Source: JANPPS01 sp964242575
GTDB taxonomy: Bacteria > Pseudomonadota > Alphaproteobacteria > Acetobacterales > Acetobacteraceae
Assembly: GCA_964242575.1 (NCBI GenBank)
Contig: CAXTCN010000123.1
Location: 1-13,185 of the forward strand
Reading direction: 5' to 3'
Length of the DNA: 13,185 nucleotides
Every line of letters begins with the position of its first letter. Within the stretch, counting starts at the first letter, position 1. Below are positions 6,776-13,185 of the stretch, piece after piece. Made by a program: the position numbers and the translations under genes. The notes under the pieces are model-generated. The model saw only the letters and a program-made list of their open reading frames with translations, was not told where the DNA came from and ran no database searches.

Positions 6776-7819
6776 ATGGCCCACAAGGTCGCGCTCAACT
6801 TCGAGGACGGCGTTACGCGCTTCATTGAGACACGGCCCAACGAGACCGTGGCCGATGCCTCCTACCGCGTCGGCATCAACATCCCGCTCGACTGCCGCGA
6901 CGGCGCCTGCGGCACCTGCAAGGCGTTCTGCGAGAGCGGGACCTATGACGGCGGCGACTACATCGAGGACGCGCTGACCGACGACGAGGCGGCGGAGGGC
7001 TACGGCCTGGCCTGCCAGATGCGGCCCAAGTCGGATTTGGTGCTGCGCATCGCCGCGTCGTCGGACGTGTGCAAGACCAAGGGCGCGTCCTACAAGGCCC
7101 AGCTCAGCGCGGTGGACCGGCTGTCCGAAACCACGCTCGGTTTTTCGCTGGCGGTTGACCCGGCTTCGCCGCTCGCCTTTTTGCCGGGCCAGTATGTCAA
7201 CATCCTCGTGCCGGGGACGGACCAGAAGCGGTCGTACTCCTTCAGCTCCGCGCCCGGGTCCAACGATGCGTCGTTCCTGGTCCGCGACATCCCGCGCGGC
7301 GCGATGAGCACCTTCCTGCGCGAACACGCGCAGCCCGGGACGCCGATGGAGTTCACCGGACCGTCCGGAAGCTTCTACCTGCGCGACGTGAAGCGCCCGC
7401 TGCTGCTGCTCGCCGGCGGCACCGGCCTTGCGCCGTTCCTGTCGATGCTGGGGCGGATTGCCCAATCCGGCAGCCCCCACCCGATCCATATGGTTTACGG
7501 CGTGACCAACGACGCCGACCTCGTGCAGGTCGAGGCGCTGGAGGGCTACGCCCGGCAGATCCCAGGCTTCACCTTCGCCTGCTGCGTCGCGAGCGAGGAC
7601 AGCGCCCATCCGCGCAAGGGCTACGTCACCCGCTACATCGAGCCCGACCACCTCAACGGAGGCGACGTGGACATCTACCTGTGCGGCCCGCCGCCGATGG
7701 TGGACGCGGTCCGGCGCCACCTGACGGAACAGGCGGTCGCGCCGGCCAACTTCTACTTCGAGAAGTTCTCGCCGAGCGGCGCGGTCACCGCCATCGGCGA
7801 GAGCCACCGGGCGGCATAG
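6776..7819 (+). CDS. benC: Benzoate 1,2-dioxygenase electron transfer component (ferredoxin-NADH reductase)
   Basis: A 347-residue iron-sulfur flavoprotein that passes electrons from NADH through FAD and a plant-type [2Fe-2S] centre to BenAB. The N-terminal ferredoxin domain has ligands C40, C45, C48 and C80 (CRDGACGTC, then LAC). The FAD-binding domain contains R152-S153-Y154-S155 (RSYSFSS) and GAMSTFLRE. The NAD-binding domain contains LLAGGTGLAPFLSML (near residues 211-225) and LCGPPPMV (near 302-309). The domain order and length match BenC. A GGGAG site (6763-6767) precedes the ATG. It is tightly packed between benB and benD (15-bp and 9-bp gaps), which implies co-translation. Confidence 0.95.
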   Translation: MAHKVALNFEDGVTRFIETRPNETVADASYRVGINIPLDCRDGACGTCKAFCESGTYDGGDYIEDALTDDEAAEGYGLACQMRPKSDLVLRIAASSDVCKTKGASYKAQLSAVDRLSETTLGFSLAVDPASPLAFLPGQYVNILVPGTDQKRSYSFSSAPGSNDASFLVRDIPRGAMSTFLREHAQPGTPMEFTGPSGSFYLRDVKRPLLLLAGGTGLAPFLSMLGRIAQSGSPHPIHMVYGVTNDADLVQVEALEGYARQIPGFTFACCVASEDSAHPRKGYVTRYIEPDHLNGGDVDIYLCGPPPMVDAVRRHLTEQAVAPANFYFEKFSPSGAVTAIGESHRAA

Positions 7820-7828
7820 GGGCATCCG

Positions 7829-8614
7829 GTGATCCACCCCGGGCGGTTCGAGGGAAAGGCCGGCGTCGTCACCGGCGCGGCGCAGGGCATCGGCCGCACG
7901 GTCGCCTTGAACATGGCGCGCGAGGGCGGCAAGGTCGTGCTGGTTGACCGTTCCGAGCTGGTCCGGGACGTGGCGCACGAGGCAGCCGCGGCCGGCGGGG
8001 AGTGCCATGCCGTCACCGCGGACTTGGAGCAGTACGCGGAGTGCCGCCGGGTCATGGACGAGGCGCAGGGCCGGTTCGGCCAGGTGGACATCCTGGTCAA
8101 CAACGTCGGCGGCACCATCTGGGCCAAGCCGTACGCCGAGTACGAGGAGGCGCAGATCGAGGCGGAGGTGCGGCGCTCGCTGTTCCCGACCCTGTGGTGC
8201 TGCCGGGCCGTGTTGCCCATCATGCTGGCGGGCGGCGGCGGGGTCATCGTGAACGTGTCCTCGGTGGCGACGCGCGGGGTCAACCGCGTGCCCTACGCCG
8301 CGGCCAAGGGGGGCGTGAACGCGCTGACCGCAAGCCTGGCCTGGGAGTACGCGGAGCACGGCATCCGCGTCTGCGCCACGGCCCCGGGCGGCACGGACGC
8401 GCCGCCGCGCCGCATACCGCGCAACGCCGCCGCCCCGAGCGAGCAGGAAAAGGCGTGGTACCAGCAGGTCGTGGACCAGACCGTCGGGTCCAGCTTCATG
8501 AGGCGGTATGGCGCCGTCGAGGAACAGGCGGCGGCGATCCTGTTCCTTGCTTCGGACGAAGCCTCGTACATCACGGGCGTCACGCTGCCCGTGGCGGGCG
8601 GGGATTTGGGTTAG
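7829..8614 (+). CDS. benD: 1,6-dihydroxycyclohexa-2,4-diene-1-carboxylate dehydrogenase
   Basis: A 261-residue short-chain dehydrogenase/reductase that oxidises the benzoate cis-diol with NAD+ and releases CO2 to form catechol. The cofactor motif is TGAAQGIG (T15-G22); NNVGG lies at residues 91-95; the catalytic serine is S144 or S145 (NVSS); and the catalytic pair is Y156 and K160 (YAAAK). The start is GTG at 7829 with AGGGG just upstream, 9 bp after the benC stop. Operon position and SDR motifs together make BenD (XylL-type) the clear choice. A hairpin-rich 102-bp gap separates it from catA. Confidence 0.93.
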   Translation: MIHPGRFEGKAGVVTGAAQGIGRTVALNMAREGGKVVLVDRSELVRDVAHEAAAAGGECHAVTADLEQYAECRRVMDEAQGRFGQVDILVNNVGGTIWAKPYAEYEEAQIEAEVRRSLFPTLWCCRAVLPIMLAGGGGVIVNVSSVATRGVNRVPYAAAKGGVNALTASLAWEYAEHGIRVCATAPGGTDAPPRRIPRNAAAPSEQEKAWYQQVVDQTVGSSFMRRYGAVEEQAAAILFLASDEASYITGVTLPVAGGDLG

Positions 8615-8693
8615 CGCGGCCACGCCACGGCCGCGTGCGAACGGCAGCCGGGCCGATCCCGGCACGAAGAACAAGCGCCGATGTGATCGGCGC
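8615..8693 (+). repeat. Three tandem perfect hairpins between benD and catA
   Basis: Stem 1 pairs CGCGGCC (8615-8621) with GGCCGCG (8629-8635), 7-nt loop, directly after the benD stop. Stem 2 pairs GCCGGG (8647-8652) with CCCGGC (8658-8663), 5-nt loop. Stem 3 pairs GCGCCGAT (8675-8682) with ATCGGCGC (8686-8693), 3-nt loop. None has a following T-run. Stem 3 ends 23 bp before the catA ATG and could also be a protein-binding palindrome. Together they fill most of the gap. Confidence 0.65.
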
Positions 8694-8716
8694 AAGACAA
8701 CTGGGAGAACGCAACC

Positions 8717-9646
8717 ATGAGTGGATCAATCGTGGACAGCCCCGATGCGAAGAAACTGTTCACCCGGGCGTCTGGGCTGGACGGGACCGGCGGGGACGAG
8801 CGGCTGAAGCGCATTGTCGAGCGGATCACCACCGACCTGTGCCGCACGGTCGAGGAGTTCGACGTGACGCCGACCGAGTTCTGGACCGCGGTGGGCTACC
8901 TCACCCGGCTCGGCCAGGCCAACGAGCCCGGGCTGCTGGTGGCCGGGCTGGGCATCGAGCACTTCCTGGACTTGCTCATTGACGAAAAGGAGCGCCGCGC
9001 TGGCCTGGAAGGCGGCACGCCGCGCACCATCGAGGGGCCGCTCTGGCTGGCCGACGCGCCGCTGTCCAAGGGCGAGGCGCGGCTGGACCAGGACCCGGAG
9101 CAGGGTACGGTGCTGTTCATGGAGGGCCAGGTGCGCGACGCCGACGGCGCGCCCATTCCCGGCGCCATCGTGGACGTGTGGCACGCCAACACCAAGGGCG
9201 GCTACTCCCACTTCGACCCGTCGCAGAGCCCGTATAACCTGCGCCGCCGCATCGAGACGGACGGGGAGGGGCGCTACCGCTTCCGCTCCATCCTGCCGTC
9301 CGGCTACGGCTGCCCGCCGGACGGGCCGACGCAGGAGCTGCTGAACCACCTTGGCCGGCACGGGCAGCGCCCCGCGCACATCCACTTTTTCATTGAGGCG
9401 CCGGGCCACCGGAAGCTGACCACGCAGATCAACATCGCCGGCGACCCGTTGCTGCACGACGACTTCGCCTTCGCCACGCGCGACGGGCTGATCCCGGACA
9501 TGGTGCGCCACGATGACCCGGCGGAGATCACCCAGCGCGGCCTGAACGAGCCGTTCGTGACCATCCGGTTCGACTTCGCCCTGAACCGGGAGGCCGAGAA
9601 CCTGCCGGAGGCCGTGGTCGTGCGCGAGCACGCCAAAGCCGCCTGA
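8717..9646 (+). CDS. catA: Catechol 1,2-dioxygenase
   Basis: A 309-residue intradiol dioxygenase that cleaves catechol to cis,cis-muconate using Fe(III). The iron ligands are Y163 (WHANTKGGYS), Y197 (PSGYGCPP), H221 and H223 (RPAHIHFF), matching the two-Tyr two-His set of the family. The N-terminal helical dimerisation region (to about residue 100, including FWTAVGYLTRLGQANE) is typical of CatA, as is the length. The start ATG follows GGGAG at 8703-8707. A strong hairpin separates it from catB. Chlorocatechol dioxygenase is an alternative within the family, but there are no other chlorocatechol genes here. Confidence 0.95.
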   Translation: MSGSIVDSPDAKKLFTRASGLDGTGGDERLKRIVERITTDLCRTVEEFDVTPTEFWTAVGYLTRLGQANEPGLLVAGLGIEHFLDLLIDEKERRAGLEGGTPRTIEGPLWLADAPLSKGEARLDQDPEQGTVLFMEGQVRDADGAPIPGAIVDVWHANTKGGYSHFDPSQSPYNLRRRIETDGEGRYRFRSILPSGYGCPPDGPTQELLNHLGRHGQRPAHIHFFIEAPGHRKLTTQINIAGDPLLHDDFAFATRDGLIPDMVRHDDPAEITQRGLNEPFVTIRFDFALNREAENLPEAVVVREHAKAA

Positions 9647-9652
9647 CGCGCG

Positions 9653-9682
9653 GCGGCGCCGCCCGTCCGCGGGCGGCGTCGT
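9653..9682 (+). repeat. Strong hairpin between catA and catB
   Basis: CGCCGCCCG (9657-9665) pairs perfectly with CGGGCGGCG (9670-9678) around the loop TCCG. The stem continues outwards through G9656-T79 (wobble), G9655-C80 and C9654-G81, for 12 pairs or more. It begins a few bases after the catA stop and ends 23 bp before the catB ATG. No T-run follows. It covers the alternative GTG at 9681, which favours the ATG at 9705 as the catB start. Confidence 0.65.
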
Positions 9683-9704
9683 GCCCCACCCAACGGAGGC
9701 CACC

Positions 9705-10865
9705 ATGCCGGACTCTCTTGCCCCTGACGTGCGCGGCCTTGCCCGCGACCTGGCCATCGCCGAGGTGCAAAGCGCCATCGTGGACGTGCCGACGGTGCGA
9801 GGCCACAAGCTGTCCAACACCTCGGTGACGGCGCAAAGCTACGTTCTCGTGCGGGTCCGCCTGGCCAATGGCGCCGAGGGCATCGGCGAGGCCGCGACCC
9901 TCGGCGGCCCGCGCTGGAGCGAAGAAAGCGTCGAGGCCATCAAGGCCAACATCGACGCCTACCTGGCCCCGGCGCTGCTCGGCCAGCGCGCCGACCAGTT
10001 CGAGGCGGCCGGGCTGCGCATGGACCAGGCTGCCAAGCGCAACAACGCCGCCAAGGCCGCCATCGAGACCGCCCTGTTCGACGCGGTCGGCAAGACCTTC
10101 GGCCTGCCCGCCGCGGCCCTGCTCGGCGGCGCAGTGCGCGACCGGGTGCCCGTGCTGTGGACCCTAGCGTCGGGCGACCCGGCGCAGGAGGCAGAGGAGG
10201 CCGGGCGCAAGCTGGAGGCCCGGCTGCACCGCACCTTCAAGGTGAAAATCGGCGCGCAGCCGCCCGAAGCCGACATGGCCCGGATGCGCCACCTGGCCCG
10301 CGCACTGGAAGGCCGGGCCACGCTGATCGTGGACGCCAACCAGGCCTGGGACGAAACCACGTCCGCCCGCTGCCTGCCGCAACTGCACGAGATGGGCGTG
10401 GCGCTCGTGGAGCAGCCCGTGCCCGCCTGGAACATCGGCGGCATGGCCCGGCTGCGCGCCCGCCCCGGCACGCCACCGCTGCTGGCCGACGAGTGCGTGT
10501 TCGACGCGCACGACATGCTGGCGGTCGCCAACGCCGCTGCCGCCGATGCGGTGTCGCTCAAGCTGGTAAAGCACGCGGGGCTGCTCGGGGTCCGCAAGGT
10601 CGCGGCTGTGGCGGAGGCCGCGGGCATCGGCCTGTACGGCGGCTGCCTGCTGGAAAGCTCGGTGGGGGCGGCGGCGCACCTGCAGGTGTTCAGCACGTTG
10701 CGCGAGCTGGCCTGGGGCTGCGAGCACTTCGGCCCGCAAATCCTGGTCGGCGAGTACGTGACGGAGCCGCTGCGCTTCGAGGATTTCCACGTCCACCTGC
10801 CCACCGGACCCGGCATCGGCGTCACCGTGGACGAGGACAGGCTGCGCCACTACGCGCGGGCATGA
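9705..10865 (+). CDS. catB: Muconate cycloisomerase
   Basis: A 386-residue member of the enolase superfamily (mandelate racemase/muconate lactonising enzyme) that converts cis,cis-muconate to muconolactone. The N-terminal capping domain runs to about residue 130. The barrel carries the K179-x-K181 pair (FKVKIG), metal ligands D210 (VDANQAW), E236 (VEQP) and D262 (ADE), K286 (SLKLVKHAG) and the YGGCLLESSVG motif near residues 311-321. I chose the ATG at 9705, which has GGAGG 5 nt upstream; an in-frame GTG at 9681 has no such site and lies in a hairpin. A 10-bp gap with GGAGG leads to catC. Confidence 0.94.
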   Translation: MPDSLAPDVRGLARDLAIAEVQSAIVDVPTVRGHKLSNTSVTAQSYVLVRVRLANGAEGIGEAATLGGPRWSEESVEAIKANIDAYLAPALLGQRADQFEAAGLRMDQAAKRNNAAKAAIETALFDAVGKTFGLPAAALLGGAVRDRVPVLWTLASGDPAQEAEEAGRKLEARLHRTFKVKIGAQPPEADMARMRHLARALEGRATLIVDANQAWDETTSARCLPQLHEMGVALVEQPVPAWNIGGMARLRARPGTPPLLADECVFDAHDMLAVANAAAADAVSLKLVKHAGLLGVRKVAAVAEAAGIGLYGGCLLESSVGAAAHLQVFSTLRELAWGCEHFGPQILVGEYVTEPLRFEDFHVHLPTGPGIGVTVDEDRLRHYARA

Positions 10866-10875
10866 GGAGGAAACA

Positions 10876-11154
10876 GTGCTCTACCACGTAAGAATGGACG
10901 TGCGCCCGCCGCACGGCATCGACCCAGCGGAATTCGAGCGGCTAAAAGCCGAGGAAAAGGGCCGCGCCCAGGATTTGCAGCGCGCGGGCACATGGGTGCA
11001 CCTGTGGCGCATCGCCGGGCAGTACTCGAACATCTCGGTGTTCGATGTGGCGGACCACGACGCCCTGCACGCCATCCTGTCCACCCTGCCGCTGTTCCCC
11101 TTCATGCAAATCGAGGTGCTGCCGCTCGCACGCCACCCCTCGGCCGTACCGTAA
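10876..11154 (+). CDS. catC: Muconolactone delta-isomerase
   Basis: A 92-residue protein (family about 90-97) that isomerises muconolactone to beta-ketoadipate enol-lactone. It shows the family's LYHVRMDVRPP start, RAQDLQRAGTWVHLWRIAGQYSNISVFDVADHDALH and the closing LPLFPFMQIEVLPLARHPS. The start is GTG at 10876 with GAGGAGG 6 nt upstream; the gap from catB is 10 bp. It is the last gene of the ben-cat run, and a weak terminator-like hairpin follows within 65 bp. CatD does not follow, unlike in some clusters. Confidence 0.95.
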   Translation: MLYHVRMDVRPPHGIDPAEFERLKAEEKGRAQDLQRAGTWVHLWRIAGQYSNISVFDVADHDALHAILSTLPLFPFMQIEVLPLARHPSAVP

Positions 11155-11379
11155 CAGGGCGTTGGTGTAGGAATGCGGTTCAGCAGCCTCGCACCAGCCG
11201 TGCGGCGGCTTTCTTTCCATGACGTTGGTATTCCAGTGGACAGAAGCTTCTACGGAAGGATGGAGAGTCGGCTGCGTCCAGAGGATGTGACAAGGTTGTG
11301 TAACGCCGGCCGTGATCTCGGTGCCGGGCAGGCCGTTGAATGCCCGAGTCAAGCCATTACCAATGGGAAAGAGGGTTCC
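11155..11379. other. 225-bp gap between catC and a small gene
   Basis: Apart from the possible terminator near 11190-11216, I see no convincing gene. A frame open from 11173 runs into the small protein at 11380, but its upstream part looks like non-coding translation. CCATT (11354-11358) and AATGG (11362-11366) form a small hairpin just before the GAGGG ribosome-binding site of the next gene. A promoter for the next gene is presumably here but I cannot place it. Confidence 0.4.
11190..11216 (+). terminator. Possible terminator after catC
   Basis: AGCCG (11196-11200) and CGGCT (11206-11210) form a 5-bp stem with a 5-nt loop, followed by TTCTTT. A competing stem (CGCAC 11190-11194 with GTGCG 11200-11204) overlaps it. 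Position 40-60 bp after catC fits an operon end, but the stem is short and the T-run is broken. Confidence 0.35.
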
Positions 11380-11571
11380 ATGTCAGCACATCCACCCCCA
11401 GTTCCGCCGGCCAACCGCACCACCAAGGGGCCGGGCGACCAAGCAGCGCCCACGGAAAGTGGGGATCGTGAGGCTCAGCCCGGCAAGGCTCCGAACAACA
11501 CCGGCGAGCAAGGCCAGCAGGGCAATGCCAAGCAGAACACAACCCATCCCGGCGTGACAGGGGACCGCTGA
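11380..11571 (+). CDS. Short hydrophilic, probably disordered protein (63 aa)
   Basis: The ATG at 11380 follows GAGGG (11371-11375). The 63-residue product is rich in Pro, Gly, Asn, Gln and charged residues, with no hydrophobic core, cysteine or membrane segment. It has the pattern PPVPPANRTTKGPGD near the start and NTGEQGQQGNAKQNTTHPG near the end. I recall similar short proteins with PPANR...KGPG and QGN.KQNTT patterns in alphaproteobacterial genomes, but cannot verify this here. It resembles hydrophilin-like or stress-linked small proteins in composition only. It stands alone after the cat genes and is convergent with the broken flavoprotein gene. Function unknown. Confidence 0.6.
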   Translation: MSAHPPPVPPANRTTKGPGDQAAPTESGDREAQPGKAPNNTGEQGQQGNAKQNTTHPGVTGDR

Positions 11572-11614
11572 CCACGCTCTGCAAGCCTCTCAACACCGGC
11601 CGCACCCGAAACGG

Positions 11615-11632
11615 GACCGGTTCCGTCCGGTC
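11615..11632. terminator. Hairpin between convergent genes
   Basis: GACCGG (11615-11620) and CCGGTC (11627-11632) form a perfect 6-bp stem with loop TTCCGT, in the 67-bp gap between two convergent genes. It could end transcripts from either side, though no T-run is present on either strand. Confidence 0.35.
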
Positions 11633-11638
11633 ACCGCG

Positions 11639-13023
11639 TCAGCGCACTGCGTGCGTGCCGGCAAGGCGGCCCAGTGCGACGGCCGTAAGCAGGCCGTTGC
11701 CTGAGAGGTAGCCCTCGGCTTTCGGCCCGGACACGCCGCAGGCCGCTCCACCTGCGGCGAACAGGTTCGGCAGGCTCGCGCCCCCTGTGCGCAGGACACG
11801 GGCCGTATCGTCCACCACCAAGCCGCCTTGGGTGTGGAACAGCGCGCCCGTGACTCGCACGGCCCGGTACGGCGGTGCAAGCGGCGGCTGGCCGGCGAAG
11901 CTGCGGCCGAACCGGTCCGTGCCGGCGCTGGATTTCAGCCGGTCCACTTCGGCCAGCGTCGCTTGCATCGCAGCCTCCGGCGCCTGCATCAGCGCGGCAA
12001 GTGCCGTGACGTTTTCAGCCCTCAGGACGGCGTTCATGGCCTCCGCCTGCCGGAAATCCTCGAACTGGCGTGCGATGCCGGCGATCCGCTCGTCGAACAC
12101 GGTCCAGGCGACCCCGCCGGGCTGCCGCAGGACGTGGACAGCCTGCTCCGAGTAGCCGTGCGACTCGTCGGAGAAACGCTGCCCGCCAGTGTTGACCTGG
12201 ATGCCTCCGGACGTGACGGTGGCCCAGGTAACCAGGACGCCGGCGGGATGCGCGACCGAGCCGTGGCCCTGGTGTCCGGACAAATCCCGCACCGCCGCGC
12301 CCAACGCCTGTCCCCACAGCAGCGCATCCCCTGGTTGCCGGGATGCCCGAAGTACAGCGCGTCCGCCAGCTCCGGGATATGCGCCTGCACCAACTGCCGG
12401 TTGCCGCCGTAGCCGTTGCATGCCAGCACGAGCGCGCCGCACCCGACGCGCTCCTCGGTGCCGTCCGGCCTTTGGTAGGCCACGCCGCGCACCATGTCCC
12501 CCGAGCCAGCGATCAGGCTGGTGACGTGCGCCCCGCACAGGACCATCACGCCGGCCGCTTCCGCCGCGTCGCGCAGGGCGTCGATCAACTCAAGCCCGGA
12601 CCGGCTGGGAAGGCCGTGCATGCGATGGGCGCAGTGGCCGGGGTAGCGGAAGTCGGTGACGACCGAGAACGCCAGGCCGTGCCGCGCGTGCAGCCACTCG
12701 AGCGTGGGACCGATGACATGCGCCACCGTGCGAACGAGCGCCGGGTCCGGGGCGTGGCCGGCCTTGGCCATGATATCGGCGGCGAACAGCTCGGGGCTGT
12801 CCTCAATGCCAGCCTCAGCCTGCCAGCGCGTGGCCGGCGCGGGGATCAGCCCGGCCGACAGCGCGGTGGAGCCGCGGGGCAGCGCGTCACGCTCCAGCAC
12901 CAGCACCTCGGACCCGGCCTCCCGCGCGGCGAGCGCCGCCACCAGCCCAGCCGCGCCGGCACCGACCACCACGACGGGGAAGCTGGCTTCAAATGCCTCG
13001 TTCTCATACTGGATGACGCTCAT
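11639..13023 (-). pseudogene. FAD-dependent oxidoreductase (fumarate reductase/FAD_binding_2 type), frameshifted
   Basis: Two overlapping minus-strand frames together encode one flavoprotein of about 461 residues. The first (from ATG 13021-13023) has the Rossmann motif VVVVGAGAAGLVAALAAREAG (G21-G26) and VLE, and stays convincing to about residue 231 (YFGHPGNQG). There the family sequence continues in the other frame as DALLWGQALGAAV, then GGIQVNTGGQRFSDESHGYSEQ and a C-terminal FAD motif (PNLFAAGGAACGVSGPKAEGYLSGNGL). One missing base in the C-run at 12328-12331 explains the shift: adding one base makes the length divisible by three. It could be a true pseudogene or a sequencing error. The fold is of the fumarate reductase/tricarballylate or ketosteroid dehydrogenase type; the substrate is unknown. 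The left end of an IS lies 24 bp upstream of the start. Confidence 0.8.
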
Positions 13024-13046
13024 GATGGCCCGAGTTCCGTCATGAT

Positions 13047-13185
13047 TGACCCTGCCCCCTGGAATGCCCTCAGCTTGAAGTAGAGTCCGTTACCAGGAGA
13101 CGGACGATGAAGCGGTCAAGGTTCACGCAAGAGCAGATCATCGGCGTGCTGAAGGAGCACCAAGGCGGCGCGGCAGCGGTCGACC
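13047..13185 (+). mobile_element. IS3-family insertion sequence, left end (continues beyond window)
   Basis: The stretch TGACCCTGCCCCCTGG starting at about 13047 resembles the terminal inverted repeats of IS3-family elements of the IS407/IS511 kind, and a transposase orfA starts 60 bp inside. The exact boundary, the right end and any target duplication cannot be checked because the element runs off the window. Confidence 0.65.
13107..13185 (+). CDS. IS3-family transposase OrfA, N-terminus (3' end outside window)
   Basis: Only 26 residues are present, reading MKRSRFTQEQIIGVLKEH then QGGAAAVD. This is the first helix of the OrfA helix-turn-helix that binds the IS ends, as in 'MKRSRF(S/T)xEQIIGxLKEHE' transposases. 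AGGAG lies about 7 nt before the ATG. OrfB, with the DDE catalytic core, would follow by a programmed frameshift outside the window. Family assignment is firm despite the short length. Confidence 0.85.
   Translation, partial: MKRSRFTQEQIIGVLKEHQGGAAAVD

Noticed and set aside
6158..8695. An 845-codon open frame on the minus strand, antisense to benB, benC and benD
   Set aside because: It is rich in Arg, Ala, Val and His with no family resemblance, and the plus strand carries three well-supported enzymes. Long antisense frames are normal in GC-rich DNA.
9681..9704. Longer catB starting at GTG 9681
   Set aside because: It has no ribosome-binding site and lies at the base of a strong hairpin, while ATG 9705 has GGAGG 5 nt upstream.
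8726..9820. A 364-codon minus-strand frame opposite catA
   Set aside because: No recognisable domain; mirrors the third-position GC of catA.
11173..11379. Extension of the small 63-aa protein upstream to 11173
   Set aside because: The added residues look random and the ATG at 11380 has its own ribosome-binding site.
1..13185. CRISPR arrays, tRNA or rRNA genes, toxin-antitoxin or defence genes
   Set aside because: I saw no regularly spaced repeats, no tRNA cloverleaf-like segment and no proteins of such families.

Overview
This GC-rich window comes from a proteobacterial chromosome or large replicon. I lean towards an alphaproteobacterium (Rhizobiales/Rhodospirillales type), from the style of the Crp-like regulator, the small 'PPANR...KGPGD' protein and the IS3-family element. 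That placement is an inference from remembered family styles, not a computed result. Most non-coding stretches are short. I see no tRNA, rRNA, CRISPR array or phage module.

Layout. Positions 2-349 hold the 3' end of a Crp/Fnr-type regulator with a small hairpin terminator. Positions 443-1770 hold a divergent two-component pair: a single-domain response regulator on the minus strand and a sensorless histidine kinase on the plus strand. Positions 1788-3637 (minus) hold a 92-residue protein of unknown function downstream of AMP nucleosidase (amn). Positions 3722-4630 (minus) hold a BenM/CatM-type LysR regulator, divergent from the main block. Positions 4803-11154 (plus) hold benA-benB-benC-benD-catA-catB-catC. 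Positions 11380-11571 hold a short, probably disordered protein. Positions 11639-13023 (minus) hold a FAD-dependent oxidoreductase broken by a one-base frameshift. From about 13047 to the window edge is the left end of an IS3-family insertion sequence.

How the genes work together. BenABC hydroxylates benzoate (or a close analogue) to the 1,2-cis-diol carboxylate, and BenD oxidises and decarboxylates this to catechol. CatA cleaves catechol to cis,cis-muconate, CatB makes muconolactone and CatC makes the enol-lactone. Seven genes therefore take benzoate to beta-ketoadipate enol-lactone. CatD, the beta-ketoadipate CoA steps and a benzoate transporter are not here and must be elsewhere. The divergent LysR protein most resembles BenM/CatM. 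A perfect ATAC-N7-GTAT dyad, which matches the BenM/CatM recognition sequence as I recall it, sits immediately upstream of its start codon and about 60 bp upstream of a possible benA promoter.

The least explained signal is not a protein. Within the ben-cat run, some junctions are tight (benB-benC, benC-benD, catB-catC, all 15 nt or less) and three are wide (benA-benB, benD-catA, catA-catB). Every wide junction contains strong perfect hairpins, with three in a row before catA. These may set segmental mRNA stability or processing, or act as operators. I do not find evidence for a wholly new protein system in this window.
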